From the IMG/VR virus record IMGVR_UViG_3300003937_000086, positions 1 through 58,475 of that record: a stretch of 58,475 bases of DNA. The stretch is one strand, 5' to 3'. The translations under genes were made by a program, and so were the position numbers. Each line of letters starts with the position of its first letter. Position 1 is the first letter of the stretch. The stretch comes from a virus. This document shows, in pieces, positions 1-8,896 of this stretch. Below the pieces are notes generated by a model, which was not told the DNA's origin, did no database searches, and saw only the letters and a list, made by a program, of their open reading frames with translations.

Positions 1-32
1 ATCATCAACAAAAAATTTAACGGGCTGTCTTT
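1..32. repeat. Terminal redundancy, left copy
   Basis: Exactly identical to 58444-58475, so the sequence closes into a circle of 58443 bp. This could reflect circular permutation of the packaged genome or assembly overlap. Confidence 0.95.
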
Positions 33-3000
33 CGGTCTTACCGGATACGGGATCGAAGTAAGTCCTTTTCGGTCGTTTACTGGTGTCAAGCTTCGCGTTC
101 TTTGGAGGAGCGAGCTTAGGGTAAGCGGTGTAGACCGCAGAAGCCACAAACTCTGACAGGGACTGCCGTGACGATTCAGACGGCATCGGCAAACCATAGT
201 TTACGTTGGGGTCGAGGTTAAGCGGGAAGCCGTGGCTGATCGCGAAGTCGATGAGCTTGTTAGCTTTCTCTTCTGCGTCAGGGCCACTGAAGGGAGGGTC
301 ATCAAACCTAAGTGTGCCTGACGACGGCCTTGAAGAATACCGCTTTGACTTAGACGGGTCGAATCCACGGCTGTCGCTGTTGGTGGAACTTATGTTGGTT
401 CTGGACTCACCTTGAAGGGAAACACCAACGGACTCTGCGTTAGTTTGTTCTTGGGTAAAGTCGATACTAGGACCGCCAGCGTAGTCTTTAATTTTTCTAG
501 GGGATTTACGACCGTAGTCAAAAGGAGTCTCGGCGGCTGGGACTGAAGGGTCTTCGATACCCTCAATTTTAAGAACCGTGGTATCCTCACTATTATTAAA
601 GTTGATATTCTGCTGGTTTCGGATGTTCTCGAAAGCGATCTCAACGTCAAGTGGGCTGGACTCGTTCAGGGACTGCAAGAACACCTCTGGGTCTACCTGC
701 TGGTCAGTAAATGTATCATCAGGAGTAGTGGGTGACTGTGAGGCAACTCTAAAGTTTTGTTCCTCCTCTGAGAGAGCCATGCTCTCCTGCCCAAGCTCTA
801 TTCTCCGTTGTTCGCGGACGGCGACCTCGGCTTCCCGCTCCTCCGCATTTTCAGGTAGGGTCGATTCGTCATCGAGTTTAGATATCTCTTGGGCGATCTC
901 CTTACTTCTTTTGGCGTTCTCTTTTCTCAGTAACGCCTGCTCAGTAATAGTTGACGACTCTGCGATTTCAGGTGCTGGTTCAGGCGCAGGCGCAGCCGCA
1001 CCACGACCCCTTGCACGGGTCATCATTATCTCACGAACCTGCGCGGCGGCGAGCGGGCTACCTGTTCCTTCAAGCTCAGAAGAAACTTGTTCAGCGAAAT
1101 CATTCATCACCCGAATACGCTGCTCTAGCTGATCCATCGGGGTCACACCTGCGAATCTTGCACCGGCCTGAATAGCGGGAACACCCGCACCGAGAATACC
1201 GCCAACTTGTGCGGCGTGCCACACCTGCTTCATCCTCTCAAGCATCGGCGTGTCCTGATTAAGTGCCACGTCTTCGACGAATGAATTGACTAACTGATCA
1301 ACACCTTCTTCAAAAGCTTCATCGACTACGTTCTTTACGATCTTCTTCCCAAGAGTAGCGGACCCATACTTCTTGATGGAGTCGTTCATTACTTTTGTCA
1401 TGGTTTTTTTGACGGTCTCATTAGTGATACCCCCCGTGTTACCCATTGCTTGTAAAAGCTTTTTAGATTCTCTAAAGGTCATGCCTTTAAGCAAGGCGTC
1501 CTCAACACCTCCGCGACCTATCAGACTGAAGCCAGAAGTGATCACACCTGTGATCGCGCCAGAGGTTAGGGCGAAGCCTAACGCCCTGTCATGAGCTTCC
1601 TCTTCGGTGAGGTTAGGGTCTTTACGTAGCTGGTTGTAAAGTGAGCCGTAGCTCATCGCTCCGCTGCGTGTGGCTGCTGGAACGAAGGTCGCGGGAACCA
1701 AACTAAACTTACTGGAGGCTGCTTTGTTAAATGCTTCAATAGCTTCGATGGTTTTAGCGCGGCCTCCTGTCTCTAACGACTCCCTGATAAGACCTTTAGC
1801 GGCCCTCTCTGCCACTTCTTCGTAACCTTCTTTCGAGCTAGCTCTAAGAACATTACTGGTAAGTGCTTTACCTAATCCCTTAGCGGTGAGCTGCGCTCCG
1901 CCTTTCGCGACACTTCTCACGGCCAAGTAACCCGCGCCAGCAGCACCGCCGGAAACTGAAGCTAAAGCAGCCGTAGCGGCTACGTCCACGATGAGAGGCG
2001 TAACGCTTTCGGTTACGTCTTGAAACAGGCCGTATTGCTCACCAAAAATCTGCGCGACCTCGCGGCGGTCAGACTGTCTCTGAGCCGCATTAGCGAGACC
2101 GTCTTTGGCCCAGTCCGCGCCCATAACAGCGGGAGCGATATACAGAAGGCTGGCGACAGAGTCCCAGACAGAGTAGGCGATCCCCTTAGCACTGTCCAAG
2201 TATTCATTGAAGTTCTCGTCCTTAGCGACGAACTCATCGAAGATGTCTAGGTCATCTCTTCCGGCCTGTCTGCCGGACACAAGAGCTTTCGCCCAGTCGT
2301 CACCGACGGCGGACTCAGACAGGAGCTTGCTGTAGCTCGCGAAGTTTTGTTTGAGAACCTGAACACGGTTATCGAGGAAAAGTTTTTTCTGCTGGGCAGT
2401 AAGTTCAGGATGAGCGGCAAGAGTATTAACCATGTCCTCTTCACGGGCAAAGACTGCGGGGTTCAGGACTGGGCCAAGAGCGGTCTTGTAAAGGTTCTTG
2501 CCTGCTTCAGACGGGTCTTGGTGTAGCTTAAACGCTCCGGTTCTAGCTCCCTCATTAATAACATGGGCTTCGTAAGCGGCGCGGACATCGTCGGGGCTGT
2601 AATTAGCTCCAGAACCGTTCAGCTTCTCAGTGACATACTCAATCGTGTCGTCAAAGGATTGGCGGCTAGCAATATAAATCCTCTTTTTCTTGGCGTTGCT
2701 CTCCTCCGATTCAACGCCAGCAAATGTCAATAGATCGCTAATTCCTCGCGTGACGGTCTCACCCACAGAATCAAAAGCATTCTGATCCTTTCTGGCGAGC
2801 TGGCGAGTGTGTCCGGTAACGTGTTCCGCGACTGAGGCGTCCTGTTGGGCCAACTCAGCGATGCCTTCGGTGATCTCCGCGATCTGCTTGAATTTGTAAA
2901 GTTTAACGTCAAGCCCAGCGACAGGAGAAAGAAGCTTTTGAGCTACCAGACCGTCTTTAAACGACACGCCTCCGATCTTGGAGGCTTTGATCGCCTGATT

Positions 3001-3591
3001 TACGGTCATGTTCTCGGCGGCGTCACCGACTAACAGTTCGCGCTCGCCAGTTTCATTAGTAACGTAAGCCATCGGAATCTGGTTACTCTCCACCAGATTC
3101 CTCTTAACCTCGTCGAATCGGCGGTTAACAACTTCTTCAGACTTTAGTTTAAGACCCGATACTTTATCTTGGTAAGGCTGGACAGTTCCACCAGCGGCGA
3201 CGACTTTCTCGCCTGCCTTATACTCAGTGAGGGTCATCCAGTCTTCGTCATCACTGTTCAGTGCTGCGCGAACATACTCAAACTTTTCCTCAAACGATGG
3301 CTCCTTGGTGGCCGTAAGAGCTTGAATGGCTTCTTCGTCTACTACACCTAGGTCAGCTAACTTAGAATTCAGTGACCCACTAATCTCTCCTTCAATACTA
3401 GGAGTGTAAGCCCCCTGTTCAAGGTAGCCCTCACGGATGTAATCCGAATACTGGACGTAGCTCTGAGGGTCAGCTTCGGTTAATTGATTCTCCTCTGACC
3501 AAACAGAAAAGGGTTTAAGTTCGGGCGGTTTAGGAGCCTCTGTGATCAGAGACTTATCAAAGTCGGTAAGGGAAGAATTCAAATCAGTCAT
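1..3591 (-). CDS. Giant polyvalent-type virion protein, N-terminal part (runs off the left edge, continues at 58443)
   Basis: The ATG is at 3591 and begins MTDLNSSLTDFDKSL. I read every codon down to position 1 and found no stop. Because 1-32 equals 58444-58475, the frame joins exactly onto the frame ending at 49132, giving a 4300-residue protein of which this piece encodes residues 1-1197. This part is mostly helical and charged. An Ala/Gly-rich hydrophobic stretch lies at about residues 527-560 (PLIVDVAATAALASVSGGAAG) and another near 650-670 (GAITGVITSGFSLIG), which could be membrane-active. Residues of about 850-1190 are low-complexity and acidic. There is no recognisable enzyme here. Size, position among structural genes and hydrophobic patches fit an internal or ejected virion protein of a podovirus. 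Family knowledge: phage polyvalent proteins carry a structural part plus several effector domains. The domain identity of this half is unknown. Confidence 0.85.
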   Translation of the reverse strand, partial: MTDLNSSLTDFDKSLITEAPKPPELKPFSVWSEENQLTEADPQSYVQYSDYIREGYLEQGAYTPSIEGEISGSLNSKLADLGVVDEEAIQALTATKEPSFEEKFEYVRAALNSDDEDWMTLTEYKAGEKVVAAGGTVQPYQDKVSGLKLKSEEVVNRRFDEVKRNLVESNQIPMAYVTNETGERELLVGDAAENMTVNQAIKASKIGGVSFKDGLVAQKLLSPVAGLDVKLYKFKQIAEITEGIAELAQQDASVAEHVTGHTRQLARKDQNAFDSVGETVTRGISDLLTFAGVESEESNAKKKRIYIASRQSFDDTIEYVTEKLNGSGANYSPDDVRAAYEAHVINEGARTGAFKLHQDPSEAGKNLYKTALGPVLNPAVFAREEDMVNTLAAHPELTAQQKKLFLDNRVQVLKQNFASYSKLLSESAVGDDWAKALVSGRQAGRDDLDIFDEFVAKDENFNEYLDSAKGIAYSVWDSVASLLYIAPAVMGADWAKDGLANAAQRQSDRREVAQIFGEQYGLFQDVTESVTPLIVDVAATAALASVSGGAAGAGYLAVRSVAKGGAQLTAKGLGKALTSNVLRASSKEGYEEVAERAAKGLIRESLETGGRAKTIEAIEAFNKAASSKFSLVPATFVPAATRSGAMSYGSLYNQLRKDPNLTEEEAHDRALGFALTSGAITGVITSGFSLIGRGGVEDALLKGMTFRESKKLLQAMGNTGGITNETVKKTMTKVMNDSIKKYGSATLGKKIVKNVVDEAFEEGVDQLVNSFVEDVALNQDTPMLERMKQVWHAAQVGGILGAGVPAIQAGARFAGVTPMDQLEQRIRVMNDFAEQVSSELEGTGSPLAAAQVREIMMTRARGRGAAAPAPEPAPEIAESSTITEQALLRKENAKRSKEIAQEISKLDDESTLPENAEEREAEVAVREQRRIELGQESMALSEEEQNFRVASQSPTTPDDTFTDQQVDPEVFLQSLNESSPLDVEIAFENIRNQQNINFNNSEDTTVLKIEGIEDPSVPAAETPFDYGRKSPRKIKDYAGGPSIDFTQEQTNAESVGVSLQGESRTNISSTNSDSRGFDPSKSKRYSSRPSSGTLRFDDPPFSGPDAEEKANKLIDFAISHGFPLNLDPNVNYGLPMPSESSRQSLSEFVASAVYTAYPKLAPPKNAKLDTSKRPKRTYFDPVSGKTERQPVKFFVDD

Positions 3592-3627
3592 AGCTGAAGA
3601 GGTTTGTGTTGTGTTGTTTGGTGGAGT

Positions 3628-4653
3628 TTAACTATTGTTGAGGGTCTCTATTGTGCTTGCCTTTTTAGGCTGGCCGTATTGTCCGAGAATTGTCTGTTGC
3701 TCTAAGACTTTCGCAACGGTTGACCGGAACAGATCTTTTGTATTCGCATTTTCTACGGCTTCTCGATTCACCGCAATACCAGACCTCCTCATGACATCAA
3801 CATAAAGCTCTTGAAGTGTTATTTTGTCCTCTTCCTTGAAGTTAAAGCCCTCGGAGACTTTGTCAACAATCTGCTGGATGTCGCCGCCAGCCTTTGGTGC
3901 GGTCATATTTTCCCATTGATTCTGCGTGGACTTGGTAGTCATGCTCCTTAAAGCACTTTCATCCGATTTATAACGAGCGGCTACTTTAGCTATAGCCGCC
4001 GAATTGGCCGCTGCTGTCAATTTATCAGATTCCGCTTTCGTTTTTGCGTCCTTTGCGTCTTTAAACACGTCAGATAGTTCGATGTAGGATTGCTCTGCGT
4101 CGTCAACTACGGGTCCGGCTGCTGCTCTTGTTTGTTCAGTAGCCCCCTGTTGAGCGAGCATAGTCATAATGCCAAACTTGCGGGACTCCGCTTTCTCTGC
4201 TTCGCGCTCTTCTTTTTCTTGGCGGATGCGATCCACGTTAAGTGAATTATTAGCAGAGGTGAAAAGAGTCCCGATAAGCGGGTTGTGTTGCATGGAAGGA
4301 GCATACTGCATCTGAAGACCGAGCAAATCCTTGGTCGCGGTATACGAATCCTTTTCAGGATCATTCGTAATGGCGTCGAGCTGACTCATGAGGTCGGGCA
4401 GCTTTTCCATGAATTCTAGCTGGGACTTAGCCTTCTGTCGAGACTGCGCCAGACTGAACTTCTGCGTTTCATAGGCTAGGTCTTGCCTCTGCATTGACAT
4501 AGCGTGCTGCTCTATTTTCATAGTCTGCATACGCATAGGCATCAGGACATCCTGACGATACTTCATCGATTGGTCAAAACCTCTTTCGCCAGCGAGCATT
4601 GGGAAATACTGCTGGCGTAGTGGGGCGATATCTTGGTTGTAGTCGATAGCCAT
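3628..4653 (-). CDS. Putative internal virion protein, helical, 341 aa
   Basis: Begins MAIDYNQDIAPLRQQYFP and is rich in Gln, Lys, Glu and Met with long predicted helices (residues of about 40-90 and 155-260), no signal peptide and no cysteine. It lies immediately downstream of the 365-aa repeat protein (8-bp gap) and 36 bp upstream of the giant protein start, so the three probably form one leftward transcript. In podoviruses the genes just before the large internal protein often encode smaller core or ejection proteins, and this one has the right composition. I recognise no family motif; the assignment rests on context and composition. Confidence 0.6.
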   Translation of the reverse strand: MAIDYNQDIAPLRQQYFPMLAGERGFDQSMKYRQDVLMPMRMQTMKIEQHAMSMQRQDLAYETQKFSLAQSRQKAKSQLEFMEKLPDLMSQLDAITNDPEKDSYTATKDLLGLQMQYAPSMQHNPLIGTLFTSANNSLNVDRIRQEKEEREAEKAESRKFGIMTMLAQQGATEQTRAAAGPVVDDAEQSYIELSDVFKDAKDAKTKAESDKLTAAANSAAIAKVAARYKSDESALRSMTTKSTQNQWENMTAPKAGGDIQQIVDKVSEGFNFKEEDKITLQELYVDVMRRSGIAVNREAVENANTKDLFRSTVAKVLEQQTILGQYGQPKKASTIETLNNS

Positions 4654-4661
4654 TTTAGTGG

Positions 4662-5759
4662 TTACTTGTAAGATTGGTTAGATATCGGCGGGTAACCGAA
4701 TTCCCCAAATCTATTCCAGTTATCCATAGGATCTCTAAGATCTTTAATCGAAGATTTTGAATCTTCTTTTTTTTCTTTTTCTGTGATCCCAAGACCACTG
4801 GTAATGTTCTGGAAAAAACTTTTTGCGCTGTCGGCATAAGCCTTATCTTGCCTTTGGGCTTCTCTCCCAGCCTGAAGTTTCTGAGCCATTCTCTGATTCC
4901 TCAATTCAGGCGTGTCGATTCGCGGCTCTCCCATACGCACAAGCTCTCTCTGCATTGCCATCTCGCCTGCTTGTTTGGTATGTCCTCTACGGAAGAGCCT
5001 GCGCTCTGCATTACGATACTTAGTACTCTCAGGGCTGACTGTTGTTGCTGGTGTGGATCTTTGATTCGCAGTGAGTCCTTGGCTCAACGCTCCACCACTA
5101 CCGAATTTGTAGCCGGAGTCATTAGACCGAATATCCATTGCTGTAAGAGGTGAACCATAGTTAGCCTCATATATAGCGCGATTAGTAGCTTCTTCAGGCG
5201 ATGAAAAACTTGTACCTTTGATTTTGTTTTTAGCCATCGCTGAGTCAAATGCTTTGCCAGACACACCTTCGTATTTACCAAGTTCTTCTTTTGCTTTATT
5301 TAAAGTTTCTGTCGTTAGCTTACCGGCTCCTGAGAGTTTCTTGAGTTCGTCCATATACTCATACCTCATGGGAGACCCCGATGGCTGAATTTTGTTTTTT
5401 GCCATCGTCGAATCAAACAATTCAGGAGACACACCCGCATACTTATTAAGGTCTTCTTTCTTTTGATTGAATATTTCAGGGGTTAGCTTACGCCTCTTTG
5501 CGAGGCTTTTCATTTCGTTGAACGTATCAAGCCTCACGTTTGAAGGCTTAATTTGCTGTTCAGTCATCGTGTCATCAAATGCTTTGCCAGACACACCTTC
5601 GTATTTACCAAGTTCTTCTTTCGCTTGATTTAATACGTCGGGGGTTAGTAAACTCTTATTTGAGCGTTTTTTTAGCTCATCGAAGAAATCTTTTCTCATG
5701 CCTGAAGGGTCAGGCGCATACATACCGTACTTGTTGAAGTTATCGCTAGGGTCTCTCAT
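4662..5759 (-). CDS. Virion-associated protein with three internal repeats, 365 aa
   Basis: Residues of about 20-180 contain three copies of a unit of about 53 residues: a DELKK-type helix, LTP/LTT, a KEEL-KYEGVS core, an FD-TM segment and an IKPS/IQPS end. Copies one and three are almost identical even in DNA (5578-5633 versus 5248-5303), implying recent duplication or recombination. The N-terminal motif RDPSDNFNKYG is echoed at the C-terminus by RDPMDNWNRFG (about residue 340), so the protein is bracketed by a repeated short motif. The middle third (about 180-330) is Arg/Gln-rich and helical. It sits in the minus-strand block with other internal virion candidates. No known family was recognised. 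Confidence 0.6.
   Translation of the reverse strand: MRDPSDNFNKYGMYAPDPSGMRKDFFDELKKRSNKSLLTPDVLNQAKEELGKYEGVSGKAFDDTMTEQQIKPSNVRLDTFNEMKSLAKRRKLTPEIFNQKKEDLNKYAGVSPELFDSTMAKNKIQPSGSPMRYEYMDELKKLSGAGKLTTETLNKAKEELGKYEGVSGKAFDSAMAKNKIKGTSFSSPEEATNRAIYEANYGSPLTAMDIRSNDSGYKFGSGGALSQGLTANQRSTPATTVSPESTKYRNAERRLFRRGHTKQAGEMAMQRELVRMGEPRIDTPELRNQRMAQKLQAGREAQRQDKAYADSAKSFFQNITSGLGITEKEKKEDSKSSIKDLRDPMDNWNRFGEFGYPPISNQSYK
5248..5633 (-). repeat. Coding direct repeat (two near-identical copies)
   Basis: The roughly 56-bp block that encodes the KYEGVSGKAFD core occurs at 5248-5303 and again at 5578-5633 with about one base difference. A diverged third copy lies between them (around 5410-5470). The near identity at the DNA level points to recent unequal exchange within the 365-aa protein gene. 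Confidence 0.85.
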
Positions 5760-5789
5760 AGTTGTTCTGCGGTTAATTAATTTAGGAGG

Positions 5790-6083
5790 CTACCAGAGGT
5801 GCTTGCAGGCCCAGTGGCGTGCGGTTGTCTTGTCTTTAGCGGTTTTGCAGTTGTGTCTGGCCCTGAAATTAGCCCGACGCTTTGGGTTCTTGTGCTTTGT
5901 AAAATCGCTGTAATCACGATGTCCATACGAGACTTTCTTGATTTTGTCCCCTTCCTTGCCTAACACGACAAATTTTTTTTTCGACCCTTTCGGGGCGCGT
6001 TTAGGCTTATTAAAGCCAGCGAACGTCTCGCCGTGGTATTGGATACGGCCAGAGGGGAGCCGCTTGAATCGTTTATTCGCCAC
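5790..6083 (-). CDS. Small basic phage protein, DUF5754-like, 97 aa
   Basis: Encodes a Lys/Arg-rich protein with the central motif KFVVLGKEGDKIKKVSYG, then FTKHKNPKRRANFRARH and the C-terminal end TARHWACKHLW. I recognise this pattern from a family widespread in aquatic phages and phage-like elements (DUF5754); its biochemical role is unknown. Cys and His residues (HNC, WACKH) near the C-terminus could bind metal or nucleic acid. It lies between the large terminase and the internal virion genes on the same strand; in related phages it also neighbours head or packaging genes. The family name is from memory. Confidence 0.7.
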   Translation of the reverse strand: MANKRFKRLPSGRIQYHGETFAGFNKPKRAPKGSKKKFVVLGKEGDKIKKVSYGHRDYSDFTKHKNPKRRANFRARHNCKTAKDKTTARHWACKHLW

Positions 6084-6135
6084 AGGCAGAAGATACAGGT
6101 TTTAGGAACAAGTGTCAATCTTCGGGATTCGGGGC

Positions 6136-6214
6136 AAAAAAACTTTTCTCCCAGACCTTTAGTACCCCTCTATTTATAAAGGAGTACTAAGAGCCTCAGA
6201 GAAAAGTTTTTTTT
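6136..6214. terminator. Long inverted-repeat hairpin element, copy A
   Basis: An A-run plus CTTTTCTC at the left mirrors GAGAAAAG plus a T-run at the right, with inner partly paired segments around a TATTTATA centre. The right end overlaps the terL stop codon (6213-6215). With A and T tracts on both sides it could act as a bidirectional intrinsic terminator after terL. It is the inverted counterpart of two further copies at 41635-41715 and 41755-41831. Confidence 0.7.
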
Positions 6215-8003
6215 AGCTGATCAGACTGGTGTCGGGATTATTGAGCGCACCACTAAGACTTTTAATCGTAACCTGTTTCCTGAACCCCGCATCCTTCTCG
6301 TCTTTCGGGGGGTCGATGGCCACTAGCCCCATACGCTGGCGAGCGCAATCGAGAGCCAGAAACGCAGCATCTGCCAAGTCTGGACTGCGGCCAAACCGTG
6401 CCTTGAACTCTGGTTTCGACTCGATCTTCACTCTCAGCGTGCCTGTTCCCTTCGTCATGTCGTAGTTTCTGGCACACATTTCCTGTGCGAGATCCGATGA
6501 TACACCGTAAATTTGCTTAGTTCTCAGCAGTTCCTTGCCCACGAACCAGAGTTCGGAGACCCTATTCGTGTAGAGTTCGGCTCCGGTAAGCTGGCTGTTC
6601 TGGCTCACACGCTTGTCGGAAGCTTTCCCACCGAACGTCACCCGCATGAAGGAACTCTCCCACTCACCAGCCAGAACGTCGCAGAACGGCGCACCCGCTC
6701 CGGTCGAGTCGAGTGCCACGTTGTTAGCAGATATATTGCGGCGTTTACAGTGGTCAATAATCTGGTGGACGATCTGGTAGGTTCGGGGAACAGCTTTATT
6801 AGTGGCGTCGTCATTTAGGTGGATTGCCTCTCCCAATTTACATACATACTGACCGTTTCGGGCGTATCCGACTTCGGCGGTATACATAATAGTCCGGTCG
6901 CCCCCGTTGGTGAAGGCCGGATCTATTCCAGCCACCGCCGTCGGTTTTTCGGCCCAATCGACCTCGCCCATCGCGCCACCTTTGGTAAGCTCTGCCTCAG
7001 AGTAGATTCCGGTTGTCTCGTCTGAATCAAAGAAGACGGCGCGAACCATCCTCATATATCCTCTGGACTCCGGCCCCAATAACGCCCTGTCTTCCGCCAG
7101 CTTCTCAGCGGTAGGTAACCAAGGATACTTAACCTCTCCTAAAGTAATGTTGGGACTCCGCTCACCGTCCAGCCGGAGATAGTGGCCGTTCCATTTAGTG
7201 GCCCACCGGTCAGCGGTCTGCGTATCGACGGACTCCCAGCCCTTCTTCGGCTCCGACCAGACGCCGAAGGCATCAAATCGGCTATTTGGGTTGGACATTC
7301 CGATCATTTGGAAAAACGGGTTTTTCGACAGGTTAGTCAATCCAGCCTGCAAGATCGCCTCACTAAGCTCAGAAAGCTCGTCACCGATCATGATCACGCG
7401 CTTTTGCTTGATTCCGATGAATTTTCCGATGGCTTCTCTCGTCTTAGATTTTTCCGCTGCGATAAGAGAAAGACCAGCCCTCTCGATAAGAGTGCCGTTC
7501 TCATCCACATACGCAGCGTTTCCTATTGAATCCCGTATCTTGATCGGCGCACCGTCGATCACGGACAATAGAGACATTACTGAACCCCAGATCCTCTTTC
7601 GTGCTTCCCGTAGCGTGGTAGAGGTCATCAGGACTAGTGTATCGCGTGGCTGAGATAGCCACTGGATGATGCCCCATGCGGCCATCGTGTGTGACTTTCC
7701 GCTACTGGCTGACCCGCCAACCGCCAGATACTTGTGCTTAATAGCAGCCCGAATCATTTGTTCCGCCCAAGGATGGCGGACCATCATATGCTCTGGTAAA
7801 TCGTCGCGGTTCCAGAGTTCGTCGCAGACTCGCCAGAAGTAGAACTCCTTGGCCTTGTCGTTCGGGTGGTGCGCGAAACCGTAAAGTAAAGCGGTAAGGA
7901 GACTGGTGGGCTGGATCATTAGACCGCCCACGTCCATTTTCTTGGATTGTGGATCGATGCGCGGCTCTAGAACGCGCTTGCGCTTGTCTGCTTCTGAGGG
8001 CAT
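6213..8003 (-). CDS. terL: Terminase large subunit, 596 aa
   Basis: ATPase-nuclease that drives DNA into the prohead. The N-terminal ATPase has a Walker A-like GGSASSGKS (residues 96-104) and a Walker B VIMIGDE ending near residue 209, followed by a coupling-type MSNPNS near 236-241. The C-terminal RNase H-like nuclease shows AGIDPAF with Asp361, ALDSTGAG and a late SPDLADAAF carrying the third acidic site. Length is normal for the family. I chose ATG 8003 (MPSEADKRKR) rather than the longer frame to 8066, because the extension would overlap the divergent small terminase gene and reads like its antisense. The stop lies inside the hairpin element at 6136-6214. It is separated by only 10 bp from the divergent start of the small-subunit candidate. 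Confidence 0.93.
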   Translation of the reverse strand: MPSEADKRKRVLEPRIDPQSKKMDVGGLMIQPTSLLTALLYGFAHHPNDKAKEFYFWRVCDELWNRDDLPEHMMVRHPWAEQMIRAAIKHKYLAVGGSASSGKSHTMAAWGIIQWLSQPRDTLVLMTSTTLREARKRIWGSVMSLLSVIDGAPIKIRDSIGNAAYVDENGTLIERAGLSLIAAEKSKTREAIGKFIGIKQKRVIMIGDELSELSEAILQAGLTNLSKNPFFQMIGMSNPNSRFDAFGVWSEPKKGWESVDTQTADRWATKWNGHYLRLDGERSPNITLGEVKYPWLPTAEKLAEDRALLGPESRGYMRMVRAVFFDSDETTGIYSEAELTKGGAMGEVDWAEKPTAVAGIDPAFTNGGDRTIMYTAEVGYARNGQYVCKLGEAIHLNDDATNKAVPRTYQIVHQIIDHCKRRNISANNVALDSTGAGAPFCDVLAGEWESSFMRVTFGGKASDKRVSQNSQLTGAELYTNRVSELWFVGKELLRTKQIYGVSSDLAQEMCARNYDMTKGTGTLRVKIESKPEFKARFGRSPDLADAAFLALDCARQRMGLVAIDPPKDEKDAGFRKQVTIKSLSGALNNPDTSLIS

Positions 8004-8013
8004 AATTAAGTTG

Positions 8014-8655
8014 ATGTCTGAAAAACCTATAAGAGAGTGCGAGGCCGAAGCCTTGCGCCTTAACAAAGAAGGTTACAGTAATAGTGCGATTGGTCAACAC
8101 ATTGGGGTCCACCGCAATACAATTCGTAAATGGCTGAAGAAGCACGGAGTCGCTGCGAAGGTGAACGGGGACACGTCGGACGGTAAGGTTCTCGACAACC
8201 TGATCCAAAACACAAAAGTCAAAGACGAACACCTGAAACCGGACGACGACAAAGACCAGCTTAAAGAAGATATTGAGGAACACTTTAACGAGACGGTTAG
8301 TTCGGCCATTGTTGAAGAACGGTTCCGAGCGTCGAAAGAAGAGGATGTTACCCTTAACGAGATCGCGGAGGCGCAGAACTCACCCGCCGACAAATACCAG
8401 CACTACGTAGCCGCAGCCGGAATTAAGTTACTGCGTGACTCGATGAAGACCCTGCGTGGGCCAAGAACAATCCGCGAGATGTCTGAACTCGACCAGCTTA
8501 TCAGACGTAACTTGGGTCTTAACGCGAAGACTGGCGGAGGCAGTAGTAAGATGCAGATCGATATTTCTATCCTCAACAACTCCAAGGCAGACAAAGGAGG
8601 AGGGGCAATAAAACAGAAAAAAACGATTGACGCAGAGACCGGAAAAGAGATTTAA
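8014..8655 (+). CDS. terS: Terminase small subunit candidate, 213 aa
   Basis: Starts at ATG 8014 (MSEKPIRECEAEALRL). Residues of about 10-45 form a homeodomain-like helix-turn-helix: SNSAIGQHIGVHRNTIRKWL. Many phage small terminases open with such a fold that recognises the packaging site. The rest is acidic and helical with a Lys-rich C-terminal tail after a GGGSSKM linker, compatible with an oligomerising subunit. It lies head to head with terL, which supports the packaging role but is an unusual orientation. It heads the plus-strand early block, so a transcriptional regulator with the same HTH remains an alternative. Confidence 0.65.
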   Translation: MSEKPIRECEAEALRLNKEGYSNSAIGQHIGVHRNTIRKWLKKHGVAAKVNGDTSDGKVLDNLIQNTKVKDEHLKPDDDKDQLKEDIEEHFNETVSSAIVEERFRASKEEDVTLNEIAEAQNSPADKYQHYVAAAGIKLLRDSMKTLRGPRTIREMSELDQLIRRNLGLNAKTGGGSSKMQIDISILNNSKADKGGGAIKQKKTIDAETGKEI

Positions 8656-8665
8656 TACCGTCACA

Positions 8666-8896
8666 ATGTTTGAAGACCGCGAACCCGAAGTAGGGGCAAG
8701 GTTCATTACCCGCGTAGATGAGGGTTCTGATTTCCGATTTCCTGTCGATACCGCCGACGGACTATGGTATCGTGTGAGACCGTCAACGGCTCGCGAAGTG
8801 TTCTACCTGCAATCGTTGCCAAAAGGGATCAGGGTTCTTGTGCCAGCGGAGGGCGACGGCCTACTGATCAGAGGAGATTCAATACCAGTAAAATGA
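8666..8896 (+). CDS. Small conserved-looking protein, 76 aa
   Basis: ATG 8666 gives MFEDREPEVGARF. Acidic, about half beta-prone, with no transmembrane segment and no recognisable motif. The stop overlaps the next start (ATGA at 8893-8896), so it is translationally coupled to the DUF1599-like gene. A start at 8627 is possible but would overlap the end of the HTH gene by 29 bp. Function unknown; the context is nucleotide and DNA metabolism. Confidence 0.55.
   Translation: MFEDREPEVGARFITRVDEGSDFRFPVDTADGLWYRVRPSTAREVFYLQSLPKGIRVLVPAEGDGLLIRGDSIPVK

Noticed and set aside
206-3351. Short plus-strand ORFs across 1-3591
   Set aside because: They lie antisense to the open frame of the giant protein and read as Ser/Arg/Leu-rich shadow translations.
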